Position numbers and translations under genes: made by a program. Shown in pieces: positions 22,284 through 35,577 of a stretch of 64,000 bases of DNA. The first letter of the stretch is position 1. The number at the start of each line of letters is the position of its first letter. The stretch is from the NCBI GenBank assembly GCA_023374025.1, contig SIJG01000006.1, positions 1,007,814 through 1,071,813 of the forward strand. The letters are read 5' to 3'. Below the pieces are notes generated by a model. That model made no database searches and was not told the DNA's origin. It saw only the letters and a list, made by a program, of their open reading frames with translations. Source of the DNA: Heterodera schachtii (Eukaryota; Nematoda; Chromadorea; Rhabditida; Heteroderidae).

Positions 22284-24429
22284 ACAAATCAGGGCCAATT
22301 TTGGTGCGGGCGCCGGGGGCGGGGCGGGGGAGGCAGGCGGATGAAACCTGTTGATCCCCCGGGCGTCGGCTGAACGCTCTCCCCCCCCCCCAATTACCAC
22401 CTCCCTATCCCCCTTCCCCGCCCCCTCCCCGTCCCCATTACCTTATTACCCAAATCCTTTCATTCCATTTACACATTTTCGATGTTCGTCGGTGTCTCCT
22501 CTCCCACGCCCATTAATTTCTGTCAAATTTGGGCCATACTAAACAAACCAACAGCGCAGAACACATACATACCTTTATGTATTCTCATTATATTAATAAA
22601 TAATGGACCCAATGAATTTTCATTTTACCAATTTTGATGAAACGGTAAAACCGAAATTACCGTAATTAGCGATTGCCTTACCGTTTTTTCCCCGCCTCCT
22701 CAGCCCGTCCTTGTCCGTCTTCTTCTGCTACTGATCTTTTTGTACTTGTTTCTTTCCACTCGAATTGTATAACCAAAAGGCGTTGGTTAGTCCCATAAAT
22801 TGTCCAAGCGGCGTTTTATCCCCCCCCCCCCCGGGGTCCAAAAACACTCGACGAACGAAATTGGGTGAATATGGCGCGTCCGTCGGCCGTCCACGCCCAA
22901 ATGGTCGTCTCCACCCCCCCCCCCCCCCCCCTCCGCCCCGTCCACTTGAACACATTGGATCATCATCATCACAAATGGGGATGGTGCTCACAATCACCGC
23001 ATCATTATCCTCTTCATCCAAACACCCCCGAGGCGATATTTGCATATGGAACAATCGTTTCGCGAAGCGAACACAAAAAGTGTGCCCCATTTGTGAGCAG
23101 CAGCAAAAAGCGCCAACAGCAGCAGGCCAAGGACGGCGGACGGAAGGCGAATTCTGCAAATAATTACATGGACAAAGGATAATGCTTTAATTTTAGACAA
23201 AATACCCAAAATTAATTAATTTATTATAGAAAAATTATTTATTTTATTTGTTTAATAATTTTATTGGTTAGGGAGGGCAAATTTCGATTAAGCCAGCCCA
23301 TCATCATCGGCTGCTTCATTCAATGTTTTAAAAATATTAAACCTGTGATTTTCATGGGTGAGGGATTCGCTGCGAAGAATTTTTGGGTAAAGGTCACGCC
23401 AATTATTTTATTGCTGCGCATCACTCATTCATTCATTCGTCGCGCGCTTCCGCCGATGGTTTCCCTCCGGCGTTTCCCCCGCCCTTTTCGCCAAATCATC
23501 GCATCCATCTCAACTCGAATCCCCCAAAAAGGTGCATAAAGAAAAAAGGTTTCGCTTTAGCGGGGGCGGCGGGGGGGGGGGGGGAGGGTTTTCCCAAAGG
23601 GCAACAAAAAGCGACGGACGGACGGACAAAGAGCGAATAATTGGCCAATTGGGGGGGGGGGGCAACACATCATAAGCAACGAATGCTTCTTCTTCTCCTT
23701 CCTCATCTGCTGGAAGCACAAAAAGGCAACAAAATATTTACGCTTTGCCCCCCCCCCAGGGCCAATGCTGCGCAAAGTTCATCACCACCACCTATCATCA
23801 TCATTACCATTACTATTATATCATTAGCAACAGCATAGAAGCAGCAGTAAATCACTAATCACTTCCCCCTCCCACCGCCTTTTCCTCTAAATTTTGTTGT
23901 TTTGTGTGACCTCCCATAGCACAGAGAACGGTGATGTGTTGATGATGACATGCTCTGCTGCTCCACAAGTGCGAATGGTATTCTTCCAGCAGAACATTCC
24001 TTGCCTTGTGCTTTTAGCGCCCGCTTAATTAACACATTTAGCGAAATAAAGCCTCATTTCAAAGGGTTGACTGATGATATTTTACATAAATTTATCTTTC
24101 CCTTTTTCCCCTTTATTAAATGCGCACATTGTGCAACAGTGAAACGCAATTTCCATCTAATTTTGAAATTGTTTTGCGTGAATTTGGGTTTCGGTGTCAT
24201 CCGTTGGGATGGCGGGGGGGGGGGGAGAGGAGCAATTGCTGGGTCAATTAATGAGGTTATTGGGTGGCGAATGGTCGCTCTCTGTTGCCTGTGGGCGCAT
24301 CTTCACCCAATTCCCCGACATTTCCGCCCCAGGCGGTCAAATCCTTCCCCAAATAATTTTGTATCCTCCGAATTTAATTCACTCACTCTCCGCCATTCAC
24401 AGAATTAAATCAGCGAAAATCCCCCAAAA
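21532..24429. other. Left part of the spacer between inverted arms, no clear gene
   Basis: AT-rich DNA is followed by the CT microsatellite, G/C homopolymers (22383, 22820, 22917, 23572, 23651, 24214) and simple tri- and tetranucleotide stretches. The ORFs at 22728-23163 on both strands run through poly-G/C and poly-His/Gly codons and show no domain. No conserved gene is seen here. Confidence 0.55.
22064..22281. repeat. CT microsatellite with embedded dispersed core
   Basis: Long CT blocks surround a core (CACTCTTACTTCTCTCTATC, preceded and followed by CCCTTTCTTTCTTTC) that is found in reverse complement in the globin intron at 2821-2895. Confidence 0.85.
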
Positions 24430-25273
24430 ATGAAAATGCTGCCAAAGGAGCAGAAGCAAACGCCCCAAACGGACACTAGCAGTGCCAAACTATTCCTTCT
24501 CCATCTGTTCACAATTAGCACAATTATTTTACACATTTTGCCAACAACCGAATGCCGTCCACCGTTTGTCGAAGAAAATGGCGACGACGACGGACAAAAT
24601 GCCATTCTGATCAACGACGAAACGACCAAAACAACAGCGGCACTTCCGACAGACTTTGAGAAGGTAAGGAAAAGTGAGTGTACAGGTCAGGGTGCACAGA
24701 GCTTTTTTATATTTCATAAGTTGCCCTTCTTTTCTATATGCCAAGTTTGGCCAAACCCAATAAATCTTTTTGGCATTTGGCCAATTCGACTAGCGAATTC
24801 GGTCTTTTGTCTCTCTTAATATTTTTGAAATTTGACCAGTCCATCCGTCCGACCGTCGTTTTTGGCATTTTGCCAAATCCCAGCGGCTATTTGTTTTCTG
24901 TTTCCCCACTGAATATTTTGGCCCTTTGGTATTATACTCAAGCATCTTTCAGTTGTTCCAACTTGACGCAGACAGTACAACAGAACAGCGGCAAAGTCCG
25001 CAGCACGTCCACCACCACCGGCACCACCACCGTCGTCATCGTTCTCACTACGACCATTTTGTGCCAGGACATTCGGCCCAACGACGTCGGCATCACCGGC
25101 GCAGTTTGAAAAATGCCGACGACGTCATCGACGGAGCGACTTTGCATGAAAAACGCGTGCCCACCGGCGCCGTCCGCAAATTGACCAGCGGCGGCACAAG
25201 CGGCCGAAAGCACCGCCGCAGCGGCGGTGGCAGTCGATTAATGCTGACCAAGCCGTATTGGCCTTGGCCCTGA
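24430..25273 (+). CDS. Secreted His/Arg-rich peptide-precursor-like protein
   Basis: Two exons (24430-24663 and 24953-25273) join in frame across a 289-bp GT..AG intron to about 184 residues. The N-terminus has a signal-peptide-like hydrophobic stretch (KLFLLHLFTISTIILHILPT) preceded by a Lys-containing head. Exon 2 is His/Arg-rich (HVHHHRHHHRRHRSHYDHF) and carries several basic sites (KR, RK, KHRR) that could be cleaved by prohormone convertases. It ends LMLTKPYWPWP. The layout resembles a neuropeptide-like or other processed secreted precursor. I do not recognise the final peptide, so no family is assigned. Metal binding by the His cluster is another possibility. It is the only convincing gene in the spacer between the two inverted zinc-finger genes. 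Confidence 0.6.
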
Positions 25274-25785
25274 AAGCGATGAACGAGGAATGGCATGGCC
25301 ATTAGGCTAGAATGGTGCCAGAAATGATCTCAGCAATTAGCGTTTCCTTCCGGTGAATTTTCATTTCATTTCACTATTTTTTGACAATTACTTTTCTTCT
25401 CAAAATGCCTTTTATTTTCCCAGCAAATTCTCACCCATTAAAAATAATGATCTGCAATATCGAACATATCATTTCGTTGTGTAAATAAAACAGCGTTTAT
25501 TAAACGTGAGAATGAATCGGTCTCAACTTTTTGAAACAAAATTTAAAAGTGAATATCGTCATAATTGGAGCCAAAATCACAACATTTGGCATTTTTTAAA
25601 GGCTCTCTGAAAAAATCGGAGTTAAGTAAAGTTTAAATTTTGCTTTAAGAATAAATGGGACAATAAAAAAAAGAACAAAGAAAACTATTGTAATAAAAAC
25701 ATGGGATTTTTGATAAATTATCCGTCTCAACTCGGCCATCACAAAAGTCAAATTAAAAATAACATATAATATTTAAAGACACAAA
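25274..25785. other. 3' intergenic stretch between secreted gene and right arm
   Basis: AT-rich, no ORF of interest. It includes TGTAAATAAAACAG near 25480, a possible poly(A) signal for the secreted-peptide gene. Confidence 0.5.
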
Positions 25786-28700
25786 TCATTCGTCAAAATG
25801 TTCCTGCTTAATTGCCATTGCCCCGTTTCCATTGTGATTTTCGGCACTTTTCGCCTGCTGCTGTCCGGCACAGGCATTTAACTGAGGAAAGAGATGAAGA
25901 CCTAAAAAACAAAAAAAGATAATTAGTGCTAATTGCGTCATTAACAGATTAAATTTGTCGGATTAATTAAGCCACCATCGTTCTGCTGCTGCTGTTGACT
26001 CGTTGAGGGTCGGCTGTCCAAATAAGTGATGAATTTCTGCAGAGCACCGATTGGAGAACATTCGGTCGTCGGCAGAGAATTTGCTAAATCATAAATAAAA
26101 TTAATTAATATTTTAATTGCCATTTTAAAATTAATTAAATTAAAATATTCACCATTCTGTGACGAACTCTGCTGCTGATGCTTTTGTTGTTCTTCGTTAA
26201 TTGAATTTGTTGCGACAAAATTCTGCAGAGAATCAATTGAAGAATGGTTCAGTCCGACTGAAATTTAAAAAAAAGTTTAAAATTATAAAAAATATATTTT
26301 TTGATTTTAATTTCTACCAATTTGTTGATTATTTTCAAATGATTTCTGCTGTGAATCGGTGAGACTTTGCTGCTGATCAGAGACAAATTGGCGAAGAGAT
26401 TTGAGAGGAGAGGAAAAGCTCAGTGCCGACGTCGACACTTCTGAAACGATTAAAAAATATTTAAAATTTAAAGATATATCTATTTAAATAAAAACAAAAA
26501 TAGAATAAGAATTAATTAAAAACAAGAAAAGGTCAAAAAAACATTTTTAAAAAGCGATTCAAAAACTTTAAATAGCATTTTATTCAACAAAATCAATTTT
26601 CTGTGGCATATTTATTTCGCCAGCAATTTTCTACTAGGAATTTTAAAATGAAAATATCCTGATAATTTTTAAAAGATCCACAAAGAAAACAATTCTCAGT
26701 TGTGACAATACTTATACAATATCCTTATATGAGATCTTCCCCGAGAGGAAGATTAAGGATCAATGCTACGGTAGCGATGCTTGTTCATTGTATGCTGTAT
26801 CTGTCTTACTGTATTCCCGTGCCCTTCCACCGTACTTGGCTGTCTTTGCTGCTTCATTTTAGTCATATTTCGCTGCTCCTTCCATTCTTTGAGCCAGTCC
26901 TTTTCGAGTTCACTCAACGGCACCGAATGGTTGTGGGCCGATCGGTAGAAAATCGAATTCTGTCCCCGGACGAACACGGCACGGAAGCGGCAGCTGGAGA
27001 AATGCACAAAAACGGAAGGACAATTAATATTTTTCAAAATTTAAATACCCACCGAAAAGGCGGCTGATATTTTTTGCAGACGTAATTGTACTGAATTGTG
27101 CCGTCCTTACAATTCTTAATCGTCTGACGAGTGATCGACCATTGCAAACAAATGGAGCCCAAATTGGACTCATTCTCATCAACATGGGCCAAAAAGTGCC
27201 ATTCTTTGGTTGACTTTTGGGAGGAAGTGCCAACAGAAATCGGCCCTAAAAATTATTTTGAAATTGGCCCAATAATTCAAAGAGGCGCTCTTTGGTCACC
27301 GTTTTTGCCAACACCTGAAGAGACGGAAGAGACTGGGCCAGAAACATTGATGATAATTGGGCAAGCCTTTCCAATTAATGTACTGATAGGAAGTTGAGAA
27401 TGGGACTTAAATTGGAAATGGGGAGAGATTGGAGCAAAACGACATTATTGGCGAAACTCACCGACTGATCAGTGATCCGAGAAGAGTCGTCGATTGACCG
27501 TTGAGGGGACAGAAGCGGACAAGAGCGACCGGGAGTGATCGGAGCGTTTTCACTGATCGGTAGAAGGAGACGAGAGCAATCGGGAGTGATCGGAGCGTTT
27601 TGAACGGTCAATCCCTGCTGGGGAGATAACAGCGGGGAGTGGGCGTGGCCTTGGCTTTGATAAACGGCCGAACGGTCGCGCACCCAAACGGCACGGAAGG
27701 GACAGAGCTTATCAATGGCACAGTCGAAGAACAGTCTCTTCAGAAAGCAAAGGTAAAACATGGGATATTTTGCCAAACAAACGAACTTCCTCCGATTCGT
27801 TGTTGAACAATCGCTTCTCATGACCATCGGTCGCCTGCTTTTCGTTTTTGGCGGCGTGCAACCAATGCCAACGCACGGAATGTTCGTCGACATAAATGGG
27901 AAACACCCGTTCGGGTAGTTCAAGCAGTTCGATGACAAATTGTCCACAAACAATCGGAGGAAGTGCCGGCAAATTCACATCCAAATTGGACGTTTTTCCA
28001 TATGTGACGGCAGAGGTTTTATTGTTATTATGCAGTGAGGTGCTAAGTTGTTGCGCGGCCGCCCAAAGGTCGGCCGAAATAGACGGCATTGTGATGGAGG
28101 TGTTGGCATCGCATTCGGTGGACGTCGAAGTGCCGTCGCCGTCCGTTTGTGCCGCCGGCAAACTTTTTGCCAATTCCTCGTCGCGTGCGTTGATTTGATA
28201 TGAGAGATCTTCCAGATTTGGCACATCCTTTCGCTTCAGCTGACTTTTCTCTTCGATTAGCTCCGTTGGCATTGTTTCAGTGGCGACAATTGTCTGGTGA
28301 AATGCCTCAACAAATTGCGAGTGCACAGTGCCACAGACAGATGAGTTAGCATCTGTTGCATTTTTGTAATTAGGTAATTGGGCACTTTTGCTGATCAGTT
28401 TGGCCAATCCCCGTCCCTCCCCACTCCCCCCTCCGATCGCCCCTTTTGTCGGCTTCCAATCGCTCATTAGCACTAATTAGCCCCCCTCCTACTGACTGAT
28501 CAAAGTGCCCACCTTTGGCGATCTGTCCACCTTCGCCCCTCCCCTCCGCCTCCTCTCTTTCCTCCTCCTCCAACATCTGCTCCAACAGTTTCAGTCCGTA
28601 TTGTCTGTGCGTCGTCAAAAGGTGCCTCTTCAACGCTCGGCCCATGCGCTTTTTCTCATCAGTGCCATTTTCCCAGAACATTTCGCCACATTCCAAGCAC

Positions 28701-28801
28701 AATGCCCCCACCCGCCCGTTACTACGGAACACGTGCCGTTCGTAGAGACCAATGCGCCAAATTGGGTCAATCGGAGGCACACTCTCCGCCGATGGCTGCA
28801 T
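25786..28801 (-). CDS. BED / FLYWCH-like zinc-finger protein, right copy
   Basis: This is the inverted paralogue of the gene at 17491-21531, with the same exon order on the minus strand. It starts at ATG 28799-28801, directly after a TTTCTTGTCCAAG acceptor that suggests trans-splicing, and ends with the stop TGA at 25786-25788. The BED-like finger (CLECGEMFWE ... RHLLTTH) and first FLYWCH-like module are almost identical to the left copy. The second module differs: EWHFLAHVDENESNL, then YNYVCKKYQPPFRCRFRA ending SAHNHS. All splice sites I checked are canonical, including the GTAGAA donor that is lost in the left copy. This copy keeps NFVATNSINEE and SLTDSQQKSFENNQQI, which are shortened on the left. 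It therefore looks like the intact, probably functional member. Function as a DNA-binding regulator is inferred from the fingers. Confidence 0.68.
25789..28801. repeat. Right arm of large inverted duplication
   Basis: Reverse-complement match to 17491-21528, shorter because it lacks the intron insertion and the CT microsatellite. The 60-codon segment at 25941-26123 is identical to 21187-21369. Confidence 0.9.
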
Positions 28802-30744
28802 CTTGGACAAGAAAAAATGAATAACTTTTTGAAAAATTTTCCATTATTAGTTGAGTTTTTACGGTTTTATAGTATTTTTATGTAGAATTTTTAAAAAATG
28901 GAAATATATTTAGAGAAATATTTACGTAATATTAAAAACAAATAAAAATATTTTTTATTAAAGAAATTATGTGCCAAATTCGGACAATTATTTTAAAATA
29001 ATCTTATCGCGCCCAATTCGCCTTAAATGTGTGACATAATCCGAGAAAACGGTGAGGCGGAGATCGAATATCAGTAGGTGATTAATGCATATGTATGAGC
29101 ATAGATATAAAAAGTGATTGGTGATGGAAGAGAAAAGGAGGGGATGCGGAGGAATGGCAATTCCGTGTGAATCTGAGAGGGAATGAAGGAATGAATGGAG
29201 CGGGAAGGGAGGGAGGATGGGAGGGGGAAGGCCAGCCGGGGGCAACAAGGGACTGGGAAGAGTCGGGGCAGAGGGAAGGAGGGAGAGCGTCAGGAGAGGG
29301 GCAGGGGAAGGGAAGGGAGCGCAGCAGGAGAGGAAGGAGGAGGCGGATGAATAATGGTCATTGATTTCTTTGTTCGAACCCGATTGAAATTGTTTACATT
29401 TTCTTAGAGGCGGATAGAGCAACCAAATGTTTCATTATTTAATGATATTAAAATTTTTTATTGTCCATTGATTTTTTATATATTTGTGTATGCATTATTG
29501 TTAATTAAATAATTTAAGGGAATGATATGTTGGCTGTTATGTTCACTAAATAATTAATTTGTCTAATGAAAGATGAAAGAGGAGTCGCAAATAACAATGG
29601 ACAGATGTCAGAGGGAGAAATATCGATTGGGGCGATGAATGAAAATGGGGAAAGAAGAAATGGCATGAGTGGAGAAAAAGTAGCGTTTAATATGAAGAGG
29701 AGAATTTGATGCATAAGCGAAACTTCCTTAATTTATTAATGTTCGTTACTGATGATAAATTCAATATTAAACGAATGGAACTCAAAGGATTGAAGAGCAC
29801 ACAATTTTTGTGAGTGAAGTGAATATACATAGGGAAGAAGATAAATAAGTTATCAAGGAATAGTTGCGAAAATACTGAAGATCAATTCAGGGAAATGATT
29901 TAATCTATTCTATACAAATTTTTCTGTCGAAATTTGTTTAAAAATCCTAAATTATCTACGCCCAAATATTGTATCTAATTTTATCAAAAATATACAAAAT
30001 TCAAAAGATCTGTTCCATAGGCTGTAAAATCCATCGTTTGCGCTCCTCCAAGTTTTGCCATCTGACAAAGTCAGCGTCGTCCGCGAAGAACACTCCGCAA
30101 CTGAACTGCCTCTACTGCCTTTAATTTTTCAAATTAACAAAGAAAAAATTAAAGAAAGTGGAAGCTTCCTTTACATAAATATTTTGTCACCAAGGAATTT
30201 TTTATTTAATCACAAATTTACCCTTTTTGGCTTTTTGAGCTTGTGAAAAAGTGTGGAAGCCTTAATAAGTGAAGTAAGCTATTTCATTTATATGATGAAG
30301 CACTCAAGAATGGGATATGTGCGAAAAAATGCTGCAAAAACAAGCCTAAAGAATTAAGCTTTAACATTAAATTTCAAATTACATCGGGAGATTTTTTTAT
30401 TATTACAAGATAACTACTGATTCTACTGCGAAATGGTCGAAGGTTGCCATATAGCATCAGACAACCCTCAAAAAGGGCGCTGATCCTCTAAGAAAAATAT
30501 TGAAATTGAAGACGATGAAATCAAAAGAGATGATTTTTGAAGACGAAATTTCTGTGAGAAATTATACCGAGAAGGCTTACTCGCAGAAAAAGAATCCGAA
30601 ATTGGGATGTTGCCATATGTCAGCTTGATAAACTAAACGAAAAAAGTCTTTTACACTAACTTGATTAGACAACTTCTTCAGGTGATCTGAATACCACGAT
30701 ATACACCGAAAAACGAAAAATATTCGAAAAAATCATAGGGGGAT

Positions 30745-31655
30745 TATAAATTTTCTGTAAAAAATGCATAAGACTATCAGAAAAAGCACAAAATTCTCTA
30801 CTGAAATCTACGATTATACCCACTGAGATAAGTAGAGGCCGGATTTTGCAGCACTTGCTGAATTTTTTGCTAAGTTGGGGGGTAATAATAAGTAGGGATG
30901 ATATTTTTAGGTTTTTACCTATTTTTCCTGAGCTCTTTCGGTTGTTGTTAAGCTACTTTTCGAGTTATTAGCACCTATTTTCTAGGTTTTTATTTTTGTG
31001 AACCTAAAAAAGCTAAAAATTTAAAAAAACCTATTAACCTATTTTGGCGTTTTGCTAAAATTATTAACAAAAATGCAATAAAAAAGAAAAATACACCCCT
31101 AAGAATCGACCCTACAATTTTTAAAAATATACCCCTAAGAAATGAAAAATTTCTCAAAAAATCATCTCATAAATGACGATAATTTGATTTTGAAATTATG
31201 TATCATAATTTTGATTTCTGTAAAAAATTGCGGCTATTGCAGAAAAAGCACAAAATTCTCTACTGAAATCTACGATTAACCACTGAGATAAGTAGAGGCC
31301 GGATTTTGCAGCACTTGCTGAATTTTTGCTAAGTTGGGGGCTAATAATAAGTAGGGATGATTTTTTAGGTTTTTACCTATTTTTCCTGAGCTCTTTCGGT
31401 TGTTGTTAAGCTACTTTTCGAGTTATTAGCACCTATTTTCTAGGTTTTTATTTTTGTGAACCTAAAAAAGCTAAAAAATTTAAAAAAACCTATTAACCTA
31501 TTTTGGCGTTTTGCTAAAATTATTAATAAATGCAATAAACAAAGATGAACCCTAAATCGACCCATTTATTTTAAAAATATCCCAAAATAAAATTTCTCAA
31601 AAAATCATCTCATAAATGACGATAATTTTTGATTTGAAAATTATGTATATCATTC
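30745..31655. repeat. Tandem duplication of about 460 bp
   Basis: The block from about 30745 to 31207 is repeated at about 31208-31655. Both contain AGAAAAAGCACAAAATTCTC, GTAGAGGCCGGATTTTGCAG, TGAGCTCTTTCGGTTGTTG and CTCATAAATGACGATAATTT, offset by 462 bp at the start. The second copy has several deletions. The block includes the left end of the family A foldback element. Confidence 0.85.
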
Positions 31656-31792
31656 ATAGTTTGCATAATATTTTTGCTTTTTGAAGAAAATTTTCGATTT
31701 TACACCCCTAAACTCGGAATTTTTTGCCACTTTTTCACAAACCTAAAACCTAACTATTTTGGCACTTTTTAGCACCTAAGAATATCATCCCT
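30894..31792. mobile_element. Foldback family A element with duplicated left half
   Basis: The left end AGGGATGATATT is mirrored by AATATCATCCCT at the right. Flanks AATAATAAGT and ACTAATAAGC match at eight of ten positions, consistent with a decayed 10-bp target duplication. The right interior (ACACCCCTAAACTCGGAATT) matches the element at 7330-7635. The tandem duplication has copied the left end a second time, at 31353. Confidence 0.65.
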
Positions 31793-32339
31793 ACTAATAA
31801 GCATGAAAAAGGCATTTCTACTTGGTTTGAGGCTGCTAGGTCCAAATTTCATGCTGATTTTTGCTTAAATTGGTATTTTCGTGTTTAATGCTGACAAGGG
31901 AACATTCCGAACTGTGACAAAACCACTTTTATCATGTAGAGCATAGTCGATTTGCTATTGCCAATTTTCGGCTTTTTTGGCTACTGAGCCAAAAATGATC
32001 AGAAAAATCGATCAAATAAAAAACCAGCAAATGTCTATTTACCGCGCCATTTTAATGCTATTTTTGTGCTTAATTGACATTTTTTGTAAAATATTGGGTA
32101 ATAGAAAATTTTTTTCTTGACAAATTTTGTTGTCAATTTTGTTAAGAAAATATTAGAATTGTCAGTGCGAAGCAGGGTTGGCCGTGACCTACACCCAAAA
32201 ATTGTAAGTTTTTTCCACATCGATTCAACATTCTGGGTACGGGCAAGACGATTTGCGGGATTCACAAAATTTGTGAATGGTTACGGTCCAATGAACATAG
32301 TTTTGCGGAAGATTCGGAATTCCGCGGTACGGACGCCAT

Positions 32340-32612
32340 TCATCGCTGACAATCGTTGTGCCAAGAAGTATATATTACTGAATAAAAATTCAGAACATAC
32401 ATCACGACAAAAATTAAACCAGTCGACCACACAATGACTATTGTGTCCAGTTTCCTGCTGGGTGTCCGCAAGGGTTCCCTATTTACGCGCCCAAACGTTT
32501 GGTTGACAGTTTTGACCCTAGAACACGAGAAAACTTGTAGGAACTCAAAGAAAAGACCTTCAAAAAATGTTCCAACAAAATAACCAGTCTCTTTCCGACT
32601 TTTCAAGCCCAT
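32340..32612 (-). CDS. Possible small membrane protein, unknown
   Basis: A 90-codon minus-strand frame starts MGLKSRKETGYFVGTFFEGL and ends VIYTSWHNDCQR, with one hydrophobic segment (TIVIVWSTGLIFVVMYVLNF) long enough to span a membrane. It lies 180 bp downstream of the AAA-ATPase gene on the same strand, a spacing compatible with an operon. An internal GTTTAA...TTCAG segment could also be a short intron. I do not recognise it, and it may be a chance ORF. Confidence 0.3.
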   Translation of the reverse strand: MGLKSRKETGYFVGTFFEGLFFEFLQVFSCSRVKTVNQTFGRVNREPLRTPSRKLDTIVIVWSTGLIFVVMYVLNFYSVIYTSWHNDCQR

Positions 32613-32791
32613 AATTTTTTAAACCAAAAGCCATCCTCGGGAATAGCGGAATTCTAACATGACATTTGTTTATTTAATTTAGAAGAACGTGTATCGGACT
32701 ACAAAATACTTTACAGAAACATCAAATGAATTGAGAAGAGGGATCATAGAGTAACACATAGGGTCATATTCATCCGTAGAACTAAACAGCA

Positions 32792-34307
<1,516 letters not shown>

Positions 34308-34467
34308 TCCTGCAGATAATTAGGAATATTTTCAGATAAACAAAATGAATCTGGAAAAGATAATATTAAATAAAAGGGAGGAAAGAATTTTAAAAGGCGA
34401 AAGAACGTGATCGAATATACGTAGAAAAATAAGAACGTCTAAGGAAGAGAGGGATGTTGGGAAAAAG

Positions 34468-34924
34468 GGTAATCCTTCGGAATTGGTGTCCCGACGAAAA
34501 AAATTTAAAAATTTTTTCTTACCAATTCGCTTTTTCTAGGGTAGAAAAATGCGCTGAACACGAATCCGAGCTCGGTTTTTGCAAAATCATTGATTTTCTC
34601 TATGATTTTTCATCAAGTACTTGATTTTTTTTTGAAAATTTTTGTTTTCTAAAATTTTGGGTTTCCTATATATTTAACGGCTCATTCTATAGCTATTTAT
34701 GCATTCTACACCATTCAGAATATTGAATTTACCGAAAACAAAATTTTAGAAAATAAAAATTTTCAAAAAAAATCAACTACTTGATGAAAAATCATAGACA
34801 AAATCAATGATTTTGCAAAATCCGAGCTCGGATTCGTGTTCAGCGCATTTTTCTACTCAAGAAAAAGTTAAAAAAATTTTTTAATCTCTTTTATCCATCG
34901 GGACACCAATTCCGAAGGATTACC
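34468..34924. mobile_element. Foldback element with about 200-bp arms, family C
   Basis: Starts GGTAATCCTTCGGAATTGGT and ends with its reverse complement, ACCAATTCCGAAGGATTACC. The arms pair for most of their length, sharing GAATCCGAGCTCGG, ATGATTTTTCATCAAGTA-like and AAATTTTTG blocks. The 8-bp direct repeats GGAAAAAG flank it (34460-34467 and 34925-34932). It has no coding capacity. Its TTCGGAATTGGTGTCCC end resembles the GAAGAATGGGTGTCCC end of the element at 35578. Confidence 0.8.
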
Positions 34925-35091
34925 GGAAAAAGCAATGAATTTCTAATTTTTATTCACCCATAAATCGCCAAATATTTGAGTCTTTAGCCTTGATGATTAC
35001 CCACGACCACGGTACATTCTGCTCGATGACTCTTCCAGCAGACATTAAGGAATAATTTTGATAGAAGAAGGAAAACAAATCTGGAAAAGCT

Positions 35092-35553
35092 TTGCGTTTT
35101 GTAGCAAATTATGTGCTCTTTAATGCGGAATATTTTACACACGTATTTATGGAAATGGGAATTGAATTAAAAGAAATAACTAAGGCAAAACGCCAAAATT
35201 TGTATTACAAATTAAACTTTTTATTTAGGTTTCCTCTGACGGGAGAGGTTTTGCCTAAAAATCTGGGCCTTATGCTCCGCCGGAGAATTCACACAATTTT
35301 TTATTATTTTCAAGCTATAAATTGATGCTCACAGTTGGTGAAAATATTTCTGATTTGCGGACCAATGAAACAACAAATATTGGCATTTTTTATGACTGCG
35401 TAATTGGAAGGGTGACTTTAACAATAAATTGAAAATTGTCTGAATTTGGAGTATTTCAAGGTTTGTACAATTAAAGTTGAAGGCGAACAGTCAACCACAA
35501 CAATCAGCGTAAAGTCAACGGAACCAACGGACGATGAAATTTTGTTTGAGTGA
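35092..35553 (+). CDS. Fragmentary gene of unknown family
   Basis: The most protein-like parts are NYVLFNAEYFTHVFMEMGIE near 35105-35165, TGEVLPKNLGLMLRRRIHTI near 35233-35300, and a pair of exons (35331-35411 and 35462-35553). That pair joins in frame through a 50-bp intron to read NISDLRTNETTNIGIFYDCV then VCTIKVEGEQSTTTISVKST, ending in TGA at 35551-35553. The earlier joins are unclear. No family recognised. It lies between two foldback elements and could be the 3' remnant of a gene disrupted by them. Confidence 0.35.
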
Positions 35554-35577
35554 GCAGAGAAAGAATTTTTCATTTTA

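Larger units (their letters stand above)
28802..32339. other. Repeat-rich intergenic stretch, no clear gene
   Basis: No conserved reading frame was found. It includes a G/A-rich tract at 29170-29350, AT-rich DNA, and the tandem duplication and foldback element at 30745-31792. Scattered short frames (for example 30055-30246) show no domain. Confidence 0.55.

Noticed and set aside
22043..22400. Arg/Glu-rich minus-strand ORFs
   Set aside because: Direct translation of the CT/GA microsatellite.
22728..23163. 143- and 132-codon ORFs on opposite strands
   Set aside because: Both depend on poly-G/C and short tandem repeats; no domain or convincing splice sites.
27241..27285. Apparent 2-bp frameshift in the right zinc-finger copy relative to the left
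   Set aside because: The difference falls in a short intron (51 bp left, 53 bp right; GTGACC...TTTAG). When it is removed both copies keep the same frame.
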